NCBI RefSeq assembly: GCF_023556315.2
Contig: NZ_CP116221.1
Coordinates: 744,001-808,000 of the forward strand
From: Psychroserpens ponticola
GTDB lineage: Bacteria; Bacteroidota; Bacteroidia; Flavobacteriales; Flavobacteriaceae
Direction of reading: 5' to 3'
DNA: 64,000 nucleotides
In this document: piece after piece, positions 45,701 through 53,674 of the stretch
Layout of the letters: every line of letters starts with the position of its first letter
Numbering within the stretch: position 1 is the first letter of the stretch
Program-made: the position numbers and the translations under genes
Notes under the pieces: model-generated
The model's input: the letters and a program-made list of their open reading frames with translations, nothing else
What the model was told of the DNA's origin: nothing
Database searches by the model: none

Positions 45701-46444
45701 CTAGAAATGCAATTTCTTCTTGCGCAACTCAAAATTCTGACCTAAGTATACTTTGCGTACCATTTCATCATTAGCTAGTTCTTCAGGTTCACCAGCTTTA
45801 AGAATACTACCTTCAAACATCAAATACGTTCGATCTGTAATCGCTAAAGTTTCTTGAACGTTGTGGTCCGTAATTAAAATACCAATATTTTTTTTGGTGA
45901 GTTGGGCAATAATTCGCTGAATATCTTCAACAGCAACAGGGTCAACACCAGCAAATGGCTCATCTAATAAAATGAAATCAGGATCTGTGGCTAAAGCCCT
46001 AGCAATTTCCGTACGACGACGTTCTCCACCAGATAATAAATCCCCTCTGCTTTTTCTAATGTGTCCCAAACTGAATTCTTCAATTAAAGATTCCATTTTG
46101 TCTTGCTGCTCTTTCTTACTAAGCTTTGTCATTTGTAATACACTCAAGATATTATCTTCAATGCTTAACTTTCTAAATACAGAAGCTTCTTGTGCCAAAT
46201 ATCCAATTCCATTTTGAGCACGTTTATACATTGGAAACGATGTGATTTCGGTATCATCAAGAAAAATTTGACCACCATTTGGCTTAATAAGACCAACAAT
46301 CATATAAAATGATGTTGTTTTACCTGCACCATTTGGTCCTAGTAATCCAACAATTTCTCCTTGATTTACTTCCAAAGACACATCCTTAACGACTTTTCTT
46401 CCGCTATAGGATTTCATCAAATTATCGGCTCTTAATTTTTTCAT
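45701..46444 (-). CDS. lptB: LPS export ABC transporter ATPase LptB
   Basis: A 247-residue ATPase of the Lpt bridge that pulls lipopolysaccharide from the inner membrane. Walker A is [19 protein letters not shown], the Q-loop is [12 protein letters not shown], the signature is [16 protein letters not shown], and Walker B is [13 protein letters not shown]. The switch His is in [11 protein letters not shown]. The SVFRKL after the Q-loop is typical for LptB. It is last in the minus-strand group kdsD-tatC-CMD-lptB, about 50 bases after the CMD gene. Confidence 0.95.
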   Translation of the reverse strand: MKKLRADNLMKSYSGRKVVKDVSLEVNQGEIVGLLGPNGAGKTTSFYMIVGLIKPNGGQIFLDDTEITSFPMYKRAQNGIGYLAQEASVFRKLSIEDNILSVLQMTKLSKKEQQDKMESLIEEFSLGHIRKSRGDLLSGGERRRTEIARALATDPDFILLDEPFAGVDPVAVEDIQRIIAQLTKKNIGILITDHNVQETLAITDRTYLMFEGSILKAGEPEELANDEMVRKVYLGQNFELRKKKLHF

Positions 46445-46495
46445 GATTGCTAAAATAGTAAATTTACTAGGACAAGCTTTTTCTTTATTAAAAGT

Positions 46496-46855
46496 TTAAC
46501 TCTCCGAAGTTGTTTGATCTTCTAAAGCATCCCAATACTCATAAGCACGTCTTAAGTGCGGAATTATTATAGTACCACCAACTAAAGTTGCTATACTTAA
46601 AGCTTCAACGACTTCTTCTTTTTTTAGTCCCTCTTTATGAGTGGATTCTAAATGATATTTAATACAATCGTCACATCTAAGTACTGTTGATGCAACAAGG
46701 CCTAATAATTCTTTAGTTTTTTTATCTAAAGCACCTTCAGCAAACGCATTGGTGTCTAGATTAAAAATACGTTTAATAATTTTATTATTATCTGCTAAAA
46801 TAGCATCATTCATTTTTGAACGATAGGCATTAAATTCAGAAACTACATCAGACAT
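46496..46855 (-). CDS. Carboxymuconolactone decarboxylase family protein (AhpD-like)
   Basis: A 119-residue protein with the CMD/AhpD core. The redox motif is CDDC followed by IKYHLE, matching CxxCxxxH of AhpD-type proteins that act as peroxidase partners or thiol oxidoreductases. It starts within the end of tatC (8-base overlap), so it is co-translated. The physiological substrate is not known in this setting. Confidence 0.88.
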   Translation of the reverse strand: MSDVVSEFNAYRSKMNDAILADNNKIIKRIFNLDTNAFAEGALDKKTKELLGLVASTVLRCDDCIKYHLESTHKEGLKKEEVVEALSIATLVGGTIIIPHLRRAYEYWDALEDQTTSES

Positions 46856-47675
46856 TGGCTTTCTTTTTTTTATTTAGGTTTCGTAAAACAACTTTAGAGA
46901 TATAAATACTTACTTGGTATAATACTAAAATAGGAATAGCAACAATAACTTGACTTGCTAAATCTGGAGGTGTAATTATAGCAGAAAGCACTAGCACAAT
47001 AACCAATGCAAATTTTCTGTATTTTTTCAAGATTTGTGGTGTAACCAACCCAACTTTTGTTAAGAAATAAATAATGATTGGTAACTGAAATACAAGGCCA
47101 GAGGCTAAACTTGATGAGCGAATTAATGAAATATAAGAACTGATATCAAACTCATTTGAAATTTGATCATTTACACTATAATTTCCTAAAAAATTAATAG
47201 ATAATGGTGTCACTATATAATAACCGAATAACACGCCTAAGAAAAATAAAAATGTAGTCATGAAAATAAAACCTTTAGAATATTTACGTTCACTACTGCG
47301 TAATCCTGGACTAATAAAGCTCCATAACTGATAAATTACATAAGGGAAAGCTAGTATGAATCCAGCAAAAATAGAGGTCCAAATATCAGCTGAAAATTGG
47401 CCACCCATAGTTCTACTCTGAACTCTAAATGGGAATTCTGTAGCACAAAACGTGGTGTCATTTATCCCTATAAATTGCGATACTTGACATAACCATTTAT
47501 AGGTTGGGAAATCCATACGCTTAGGCGCAAAAATAATATGTTCGAAAACGAAACCACTAAAAATAAATGCAACAGTAGCACAAATTAAAATCGAAAGTGT
47601 GATTCGTATTAAATGCCATCTTAGTTCTTCAATGTGATCCAAAAAAGACATTTCTTTGGTATTTGTTTCTCCCAT
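46848..47675 (-). CDS. tatC: Sec-independent translocase subunit TatC
   Basis: A 275-residue six-helix membrane protein that binds twin-arginine signal peptides. The N-terminal MSFLDHIEELRWHLIRI is the TatC hallmark, including the Glu that contacts the RR motif. An insert loop of about 35 residues between helices 1 and 2 (DFPTYKWLCQVSQF and onwards) is typical in Bacteroidota. It overlaps kdsD by one base and the CMD gene by eight. tatA/B genes are not in this window. Confidence 0.95.
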   Translation of the reverse strand: MGETNTKEMSFLDHIEELRWHLIRITLSILICATVAFIFSGFVFEHIIFAPKRMDFPTYKWLCQVSQFIGINDTTFCATEFPFRVQSRTMGGQFSADIWTSIFAGFILAFPYVIYQLWSFISPGLRSSERKYSKGFIFMTTFLFFLGVLFGYYIVTPLSINFLGNYSVNDQISNEFDISSYISLIRSSSLASGLVFQLPIIIYFLTKVGLVTPQILKKYRKFALVIVLVLSAIITPPDLASQVIVAIPILVLYQVSIYISKVVLRNLNKKKKANV

Positions 47676-48640
47676 TATATAATGCCTTCTTTTATTAGGT
47701 TATGAATATGAATGACGCCTGCGTATTCTCCATTTTTTTCAACTAAAAGTTGCGAAATTCCATGTTCTTCCATGAGTTCCATGGCGTCAATTGCCATAGC
47801 ATCTTCATCTATTCGTTTTGGGTTACTTCCCATAATGTCTTTGGCGCACAAGTGAATAAAATCTTCACTCTTTGTAAGCATCCGTCTTAAATCTCCATCT
47901 GTAATAATTCCAGCAATTTTATTGTTGTCAACTACTGCAGTAACGCCTAGCATTTTTTCTGAAATTTCAACAATAACATCTTTTGCAGAAGTATTTAATT
48001 CAACTTTAGGTTTCTGGTTAACTGATGATAAATCACTCACACGCATATATAAACGTTTTCCTAAGGCTCCACCAGGATGATATTTTGCGAAATCTTGGCT
48101 AGAAAAACCACGAAGTTCTAATAAACAAACAGCTAAGGCGTCTCCCATAACCAATTGTGCAGTTGTACTTGTGGTTGGAGCTAGGTTATTCGGACAAGCT
48201 TCTTGCTCAACAAATGTATTAAGTATGAAATCTGATTGAAGTGCTAAAAACGATGTGTGATTTCCAGTAATAGCGATCATTTTATTTTTAGCATTTTTAA
48301 TCAAAGGCACTAAGACTTTGATTTCGGGTGTATTTCCACTTTTTGAAATACATATCACGACATCATCTTCTAAAATTAATCCTAAATCGCCATGAATGGC
48401 ATCTGCAGCATGCATAAAAACAGCTGGAGTTCCTGTAGAATTTAGAGTTGCAACAATTTTATTTGCGATTATTGCACTTTTTCCAATACCAGTAATAATG
48501 ACACGACCTTTAGAATTGTATATTAATGAGACAGCGTTTGCAAAGTCCTCAGTTAATAAATGACTGAGATTTGCTATAGCATCACGTTCTAAATCTATAG
48601 TTTTTCTAGCGGTTTCTAGGATAGATTGAATACTGTTCAA
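47675..48640 (-). CDS. kdsD: Arabinose-5-phosphate isomerase (KdsD/KpsF/GutQ)
   Basis: A 321-residue enzyme that makes D-arabinose 5-phosphate from ribulose 5-phosphate for Kdo synthesis. An N-terminal SIS domain carries VIITGIGKSAIIANKIVATL and VVICISKSGNTPEIK, followed by LAPTTSTTAQLVMGDALAV. Two CBS repeats follow from about 205. Placement with tatC and lptB is compatible with an LPS role. There is no ATG at the start; the likely initiation codon is a TTG at 48640. Confidence 0.93.
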   Translation of the reverse strand: MNSIQSILETARKTIDLERDAIANLSHLLTEDFANAVSLIYNSKGRVIITGIGKSAIIANKIVATLNSTGTPAVFMHAADAIHGDLGLILEDDVVICISKSGNTPEIKVLVPLIKNAKNKMIAITGNHTSFLALQSDFILNTFVEQEACPNNLAPTTSTTAQLVMGDALAVCLLELRGFSSQDFAKYHPGGALGKRLYMRVSDLSSVNQKPKVELNTSAKDVIVEISEKMLGVTAVVDNNKIAGIITDGDLRRMLTKSEDFIHLCAKDIMGSNPKRIDEDAMAIDAMELMEEHGISQLLVEKNGEYAGVIHIHNLIKEGII

Positions 48641-48657
48641 AATTAATTTTTTTTGAG

Positions 48658-48688
48658 TTTGATGGGTTTAAAGAAATTGTTATCTTTA
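48658..48688 (+). promoter_or_regulatory. Bacteroidota-type promoter for recQ
   Basis: TTTG at 48658-48661, exactly 19 bases of spacer, then TATCTTTA at 48681-48688. This is close to the flavobacterial TTTG-N19-TAnnTTTG consensus. The recQ ATG lies 38 bases downstream. Confidence 0.7.
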
Positions 48689-48726
48689 GTCTTATGCAAA
48701 TGTATCAAAAATACTAATAGGGATTA

Positions 48727-50928
48727 ATGAGTATAAAAGAAATTGATTTACATTCTGCACTAAAACAATACTTTGGATTTTCAAAATTTAAAGGCCTTCA
48801 AGAGAGTGTCATTGAAAGTGTTGTTACTGGTGAGGATGTATTCGTAATAATGCCAACAGGAGGCGGGAAATCAATGTGTTACCAGCTTCCAGCATTAATA
48901 AAAGAAGGTACAGCAATTATTGTATCTCCATTAATAGCTTTAATGAAAAATCAAGTTGATGCCATCAGAGGGATTTCCGATGAAGAAGGTGTCGCACATG
49001 TTTTGAATTCTTCATTAAACAAAACTGAAGTCAAACGCGTTAAAGAAGATATCACAAATGGTGTGACCAAACTTCTTTATGTTGCTCCAGAATCACTAAC
49101 CAAAGAAGAACACGTTGAGTTTTTGCGAACGGTTACGATTTCATTTATGGCTGTTGATGAAGCACATTGTATTAGTGAATGGGGACACGACTTTAGACCA
49201 GAATATAGAAACCTGAGGCATATTATAAAACGCATTGGTGACAATATTCCTATCATAGGATTAACGGCAACTGCAACACCTAAAGTACAAGAGGATATTT
49301 TGAAAAGTTTAGATATTACTGATGCAACCACATTTAAAGCATCATTTAATAGACCAAATTTATACTACGAAATACGCCCAAAAACTAAGAATGTAGATGC
49401 TGATATTATTCGATTTGTTAAGCAAAATGAAGGAAAATCTGGAATTGTATATTGTTTAAGTCGAAAACGAGTAGAAGAATTAGCACAAGTTCTTCAAGTG
49501 AATGGTGTAAAAGCAGTTCCTTATCATGCAGGTTTAGATCCAAAAACTCGTGTCAAACATCAAGATATGTTTCTAATGGAAGACGCAGATGTTGTTGTTG
49601 CTACCATAGCTTTTGGAATGGGAATCGATAAACCTGATGTGCGTTTTGTTATTCATCACGATATGCCAAAAAGTATTGAAAGTTATTATCAGGAAACTGG
49701 TCGAGCTGGACGTGATGGAGGTGAAGGGCATTGCTTAGCATACTATGCGTATAAGGATATTGAAAAACTTGAAAAATTTATGTCTGGGAAACCTGTTGCC
49801 GAACAGGAAATCGGACAAGCACTACTTCAAGAGGTAGTTGCTTTTGCTGAAAGTTCAGTGTCCAGACGAAAATTTATATTGCACTATTTTGGAGAAGAGT
49901 TTGATAATGCTACTGGCGAAGGTGGTGAAATGGATGATAATGTTCGCAACCCTAAAAAGCAACATGAAGCTAAAGGAGAAGTCATTACTTTATTAGAAAC
50001 CGTTGAAAAAACAAAAGAAAAATATAAATCTAAAGATTTAGTTAATGTTTTAATTGGTGCATCTAATGCATTAATTTCTTCTCATAAAACAGATGCTTTA
50101 CCTTTCTTCGGAATAGGAAAGGATAGAGATAAACGCTATTGGATGGCACTAATTCGTCAAGTTTTAGTGGCTGGTTTCTTAAAAAAGGATATTGAAACGT
50201 ATGGTGTATTACGCATGCCACAAGCTGGTCACGACTTTATAAAATCACCTAAATCGTTCATGATGACTGAAGATCATGTGTTTGATGAAGGCTCTGATGA
50301 TGGCATTATTACGGCATCTAAAGGTGGAGGTGGAGTCGCTGATGAGAAATTAATGAAGATGCTTAAAGATCTTAGAAAACGTAATGCTAAAAAATTAGGT
50401 GTTCCTCCTTTTGTGATTTTTCAAGACCCTTCATTAGACGATATGGCTTTGAAATATCCAATAACCATTGAAGAGTTAAGTCATGTTCATGGTGTTGGTG
50501 ATGGTAAAGCAAAAAAATATGGTAACGATTTTATTCAGCTGATTTCTACCTATGTTGAAGAGAATGATATTATGAGGCCAGATGATTTTGTTGTTAAAAG
50601 TACTGGATCAAATTCTGCAATAAAGTTATATATCATTCAAAATGTAGATAGAAAGTTACGCTTAGATGATATTGCGTCTTCTAAAGGGATGACGATGACC
50701 GATTTTACTAAAGAAATGGAGGCTATTGTGTTTTCTGGGACAAAACTTAATATTAACTATTGGATTGATGAAATTTTAGATGAAGATCAACAAGAGGAAA
50801 TCCATGATTATTTTATGGAATCTGAAACTGATAAAATTTCTGATGCCATTGAAGAATTTGATGGTGATTATGAGGAAGATGAACTTCGTTTGTATCGTAT
50901 TAAGTTTATGAGTGAAGTCGCTAATTAA
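48727..50928 (+). CDS. recQ: ATP-dependent DNA helicase RecQ
   Basis: A 733-residue 3'-5' helicase. Motif 0 is FGFSKFKGLQESVI, Walker A is MPTGGGKSMCYQLPA, Walker B is VDEAHCISEWGHDFRPEY, motif III is GLTATATP, motif V is AFGMGIDKPDVRFVIH, and motif VI is QETGRAGRDG. An RQC region follows, then an HRDC-like segment near 565-620, and an acidic C-terminal tail (DGDYEEDEL). The zinc-ligand cysteines usual in RQC are not obvious. It acts in recombination and replication repair. The length is at the long end for the family, usual for Bacteroidota. Confidence 0.95.
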   Translation: MSIKEIDLHSALKQYFGFSKFKGLQESVIESVVTGEDVFVIMPTGGGKSMCYQLPALIKEGTAIIVSPLIALMKNQVDAIRGISDEEGVAHVLNSSLNKTEVKRVKEDITNGVTKLLYVAPESLTKEEHVEFLRTVTISFMAVDEAHCISEWGHDFRPEYRNLRHIIKRIGDNIPIIGLTATATPKVQEDILKSLDITDATTFKASFNRPNLYYEIRPKTKNVDADIIRFVKQNEGKSGIVYCLSRKRVEELAQVLQVNGVKAVPYHAGLDPKTRVKHQDMFLMEDADVVVATIAFGMGIDKPDVRFVIHHDMPKSIESYYQETGRAGRDGGEGHCLAYYAYKDIEKLEKFMSGKPVAEQEIGQALLQEVVAFAESSVSRRKFILHYFGEEFDNATGEGGEMDDNVRNPKKQHEAKGEVITLLETVEKTKEKYKSKDLVNVLIGASNALISSHKTDALPFFGIGKDRDKRYWMALIRQVLVAGFLKKDIETYGVLRMPQAGHDFIKSPKSFMMTEDHVFDEGSDDGIITASKGGGGVADEKLMKMLKDLRKRNAKKLGVPPFVIFQDPSLDDMALKYPITIEELSHVHGVGDGKAKKYGNDFIQLISTYVEENDIMRPDDFVVKSTGSNSAIKLYIIQNVDRKLRLDDIASSKGMTMTDFTKEMEAIVFSGTKLNINYWIDEILDEDQQEEIHDYFMESETDKISDAIEEFDGDYEEDELRLYRIKFMSEVAN

Positions 50929-51020
50929 TCTTTTTATTCCTGAAACCTAATAATTTAGTAGTGTAATGTATTTATATTCAAGTATTTAGAATTTAAAACT
51001 GATATTTTATATGAATTTAT

Positions 51021-51051
51021 TTTATAAAGTAAGGAATCCTAACTATATTTG
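51021..51051 (+). promoter_or_regulatory. Promoter with embedded palindromic operator candidate, before the thioredoxin-like gene
   Basis: TTTA (51021-51024), 19 bases, then TATATTTG (51044-51051) fits a Bacteroidota promoter. The odd-centred palindrome AGGAATCCT (51032-51040) lies between the two elements, where a bound repressor would block sigma. The 15-base AAGGAATCCTAACTA (51031-51045) is repeated in inverse orientation at 51333-51347. Confidence 0.5.
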
Positions 51052-51347
51052 AATTGCAATAATGCAATAATTTTTAAATATAGTAAAATGAATAAATCAA
51101 TTTTTTATCATGCAGGATGTCCGGTTTGTATAAGTGCAGAACATGACATCATTAATTTAGTCGGTTCAGAAAATGTTGAAATTGTCAATATTGGAGAAAA
51201 TCAATCAAGAATTCAAGAAGCAGAAAGTGCAGGAGTAGAATCTGTTCCAGCTTTGCTAACACCAAATGGAAATATATTACATATCAATTTTGGAGCATCA
51301 TTGATTGATGTTAAAAGTTGATAGACGATAAATAGTTAGGATTCCTT
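51031..51347. repeat. 15-bp perfect inverted repeat flanking the thioredoxin-like gene
   Basis: AAGGAATCCTAACTA at 51031-51045 and its exact reverse complement TAGTTAGGATTCCTT at 51333-51347 lie upstream of the thioredoxin-like gene and of the secreted-protein gene. The core AGGAATCCT is itself palindromic with an odd centre. No target-site duplication is seen outside the arms, so a shared regulator site is preferred over a mobile cassette. Confidence 0.75.
51088..51321 (+). CDS. Small thioredoxin/glutaredoxin-like protein
   Basis: A 77-residue protein. After SIFYHAG comes the CPVC active site (Cys11, Cys14), and the cis-proline loop is ESVPALLTPNG. The size is near the minimum for a thioredoxin fold. 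I chose ATG 51088 because an upstream start at 51049 would overlap the promoter -7 element. It is the first gene of a four-gene cluster with a cysteine-rich MarR-type regulator. A disulfide-exchange role is inferred from fold only. Confidence 0.8.
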   Translation: MNKSIFYHAGCPVCISAEHDIINLVGSENVEIVNIGENQSRIQEAESAGVESVPALLTPNGNILHINFGASLIDVKS

Positions 51348-51369
51348 AATATAGTAAAAACAAGCAATT

Positions 51370-52095
51370 ATGAAATCAATTATATCAATAATTACAGCAG
51401 CCTTATTTTCAAGCATAACATATAATACTTGTGCTCAAATAGGCAAATACCACAATGAAGACTTCAATATAAATGAAGTAAATGTTTCACACCATATCGA
51501 TCTAGGTATTACCGTTTGGGAAATAACAGTATATGGTAAAGCTGCGCAAACGACACCAATAAAAGCTGGTCAATTAGATGGAGCTCCAGTATTAGGATAT
51601 GTGTTTCCTACCAGTTTAAAGCCCATAGATGTTGGTTTTAATCAAACGGAAGGCATTGTAGCGCTTGCCTTAACCTCTCATCCAGATTTTGATGATACGC
51701 CATTATGGGATGAGAATAGCGACAATATTTATAATAATGATGGTATTGTATGGCATCCACATTGGGTCGTCTTGCATGAAGATAAAAGAGTTGCTGGCGG
51801 ACTTTCAGTTAAACAATTTCAAAAAGCAGACGAAACCGTTGTTTTGCCACCAACTAATCCTGGAATGCCAATGTATATGGATTCACCTGGTTATCCTGTA
51901 ACTGCAAAAATGAATACCATTAAAGTTGTAGTTCCAGATTATAGAATCAATAATAGAACCGATTTTAATTATGATGGTGTTACCGCATTTTTGAAAGTTA
52001 ATACGAGTAATACAGAACTTCCAATGCTTGGCGTTTATGAAGTCTTTAGTATTGCTAGTGGAGATTTGTCATTGCCTTATAAAGTAAAACAGTAA
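51370..52095 (+). CDS. Secreted protein of unknown function
   Basis: A 241-residue protein that I do not recognise. It begins with a signal peptide (MKSIISIITAALFSSITYNTCAQ). The mature part looks all-beta, rich in Asp, Asn and Pro, and contains VWHPHWVVLHEDKRVAGGLS and an acidic region TSHPDFDDTPLWDENSDN that might bind metal. There is no lipobox and no C-terminal sorting domain, so it is probably periplasmic. It is preceded at 51333 by the inverted copy of the 15-bp site and followed after four bases by the DUF2024 gene. Confidence 0.7.
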   Translation: MKSIISIITAALFSSITYNTCAQIGKYHNEDFNINEVNVSHHIDLGITVWEITVYGKAAQTTPIKAGQLDGAPVLGYVFPTSLKPIDVGFNQTEGIVALALTSHPDFDDTPLWDENSDNIYNNDGIVWHPHWVVLHEDKRVAGGLSVKQFQKADETVVLPPTNPGMPMYMDSPGYPVTAKMNTIKVVVPDYRINNRTDFNYDGVTAFLKVNTSNTELPMLGVYEVFSIASGDLSLPYKVKQ

Positions 52096-52099
52096 GCTT

Positions 52100-52363
52100 A
52101 TGAAAGTTTCAGTTTGGGATACTTATGTTCAAAGAAAAGACGGAAAAACTATGCATTTTGATATTTTAGTACCTAGTAATTTTAAGAATGAAACACAGAT
52201 TATAAGTTTTGGGAATTCTTATTTATCTGCTAAGACATTTGAAACTAAAAGCCTCACTGCAGACATTTGTAATTTTTGTCATATAGAAACAGCACCAGAA
52301 TCAGTAGTTGATGATATTTCAAAAAAAGGATATTCCATAATTGAATTGAAAAACTGTAATTAA
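52100..52363 (+). CDS. DUF2024 family protein
   Basis: An 87-residue protein beginning MKVSVWDTYVQRKDGKTMHF, which matches DUF2024. It has two cysteines close together (DICNFCHIE, CxxC). The fold is known in the family but the function is not. It lies four bases after the secreted-protein gene, in one unit, and ends before a stem-loop terminator at 52386. Confidence 0.85.
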   Translation: MKVSVWDTYVQRKDGKTMHFDILVPSNFKNETQIISFGNSYLSAKTFETKSLTADICNFCHIETAPESVVDDISKKGYSIIELKNCN

Positions 52364-52370
52364 TTTAATT

Positions 52371-52386
52371 AGGATGACTAACTTTG
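52371..52386 (+). promoter_or_regulatory. Candidate promoter -7 element and degenerate operator for the MarR-type gene
   Basis: AGGATGACTAACTT (52371-52384) matches the 14-base AGGAATCCTAACTA of the upstream sites at ten positions. It overlaps TAACTTTG (52379-52386), a full TAnnTTTG box. No good -33 TTTG is at 19 bases. Autoregulation of the regulator gene is inferred. Confidence 0.4.
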
Positions 52387-52416
52387 CCTGTCGACATAAA
52401 TTCGGCAGGCTTTTTT
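52386..52416 (+). terminator. Intrinsic terminator abutting the MarR-type gene start
   Basis: The arms GCCTGTCG (52386-52393) and CGGCAGGC (52403-52410) form an 8-bp stem with one G-U pair around a nine-base loop, followed by six T. The T-run ends directly at the ATG at 52417. It should end transcripts from the DUF2024 side. Confidence 0.75.
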
Positions 52417-53025
52417 ATGATGGATAACAGTGTTTTTAATCCCAATCATCAGGTAGAAGATCTTTCAAGTAAAATTGTTTCAGGTCTTGAGCGTGTGTCT
52501 GAAGTATTTAAAGTGTTACTTTGGGAAAAAGCTAAACAAGTTGGTTTAAGTCCGATACAAATTCAAATTTTAATTTTTGTAGCTTTTCATAAACAGGATT
52601 TATGTAATGTGAGTCATTTAGCTAAAGAATTTAATGTTACAAAACCTACAATTAGTGACGCGGTTAAAATTCTCGATAAGAAACAATTGATTTTAAAAGA
52701 TTATTCTTCGAGCGATAGCAGAAGTTATAGTATTCACTTATCTCAATTAGGAACTCAAATTGTTTCAGAAACTCATGATTTTGCATCTCCTCTAAAGTTA
52801 CAAATCGATAAATTTAATAAGGTAGAACTTGAAAATATTTTCAAAACGTTGAGCGAATTAATTTATAAATTGAATCAAAATGGAACGTTAACAATACAGC
52901 GTACATGTTTTGGTTGCAAATATCATCAAAAGCAAGGTGATACAGATTATTGTAAATTACTAGAAAAAGAATTATTAAATGAAGATATTAGGCTAGATTG
53001 TCCGGAATTTGAAGAAAAAAGTTAA
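52417..53025 (+). CDS. MarR-family winged-helix regulator with C-terminal four-cysteine region
   Basis: A 202-residue regulator. The winged helix is visible from about 50 to 130 in VSHLAKEFNVTKPTISDAVKILDKK (recognition helix at KPTISDAV) and the wing SSSDSRSYSIHLS. After the usual MarR dimerisation helices comes CFGCKYHQKQGDTDYC, then LDCPEF, giving Cys164, Cys167, Cys179 and Cys195. These could bind zinc or an Fe-S cluster or act as a thiol switch. The ATG 52417 or 52420 directly follows a terminator T-run; a TTG at 52384 would place the hairpin inside the gene. It ends five bases before a convergent gene. Confidence 0.83.
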   Translation: MMDNSVFNPNHQVEDLSSKIVSGLERVSEVFKVLLWEKAKQVGLSPIQIQILIFVAFHKQDLCNVSHLAKEFNVTKPTISDAVKILDKKQLILKDYSSSDSRSYSIHLSQLGTQIVSETHDFASPLKLQIDKFNKVELENIFKTLSELIYKLNQNGTLTIQRTCFGCKYHQKQGDTDYCKLLEKELLNEDIRLDCPEFEEKS

Positions 53026-53030
53026 GATTT

Positions 53031-53486
53031 CTATTCTTCCTCATCACTTAATTCATATATAGAGAACAAGATGTTTTCTTGTTTTGAAGTTAAAATAAGT
53101 TGCTTTATGTTAGCTCGATCTATTCTTGCTGCATCAACTTCCTCAATTTGAAAATCTATTTTCGAAATACTTCTATTTGAAACACTAGAATGATCAGATT
53201 CTAACTCTATCATATCAGAATTTAATACCAATTCAAAATCATGGCCCAAAACTTTTAGTTGTGCACCTTTAACTGTTTTAACATGAAACGTTCCAACGAT
53301 AACAGTTTGAAAAAAATAGTAACCTCCTAATTCGTTAAGTCCTGCATAAAGCACATTAGATTCTGAAATAGCAAAAGGATCATTGTCAATATCATTAATA
53401 ATAGCATTAGTATGATCATCAACTTGACCTTTTTTTATGGTTTTAGGTTTTCCGAAAGCTGACTTTAATTTGGTGATAAAGCTCAT
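53031..53486 (-). CDS. Conserved protein of unknown function
   Basis: A 151-residue cytoplasmic protein with no signal peptide or membrane segment. It begins with a basic helix (SFITKLKSAFGKPKTIKKG), and the rest alternates in a beta-rich pattern ending in acidic residues (SDEEE). It is probably a Bacteroidota-specific small protein. A TAnnTTTG-like element on the minus strand (reverse of 53530-53537) could be its promoter. I do not assign a function. Confidence 0.7.
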   Translation of the reverse strand: MSFITKLKSAFGKPKTIKKGQVDDHTNAIINDIDNDPFAISESNVLYAGLNELGGYYFFQTVIVGTFHVKTVKGAQLKVLGHDFELVLNSDMIELESDHSSVSNRSISKIDFQIEEVDAARIDRANIKQLILTSKQENILFSIYELSDEEE

Positions 53487-53620
53487 GAATAAGAATTTTA
53501 GGTAAAATTAGTTTTAATAATGACTTGTACAAAATTACAATAGATAATAATTTTTTGGTAATAATGCAATATTACGATGATAAAAACACGTGACTTCATT
53601 TCTAATTTCATAAATCCTAA

Positions 53621-53651
53621 TTCGGATATCATAAATCATTGTGTATCTTTG
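53621..53651 (+). promoter_or_regulatory. Promoter for the cyclophilin-FKBP gene
   Basis: TTCG (53621-53624), 19 bases, TATCTTTG (53644-53651). The -7 box is a full match to TAnnTTTG and the spacing is the standard one. The ATG follows 23 bases later. Confidence 0.65.
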
Positions 53652-53674
53652 CACCTCAATTAAAATAAAACAAC

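Noticed and set aside
51031-51347. The thioredoxin-like gene as a mobile cassette bounded by 15-bp terminal inverted repeats
   Set aside because: No target-site duplication flanks the arms, no transposase is present, and one arm sits inside a promoter. A shared operator explains the arms better.
51689-51901. Second frame inside the secreted-protein gene
   Set aside because: It is in another frame within a gene that has a clear signal peptide and steady codon use, and its protein shows no pattern.
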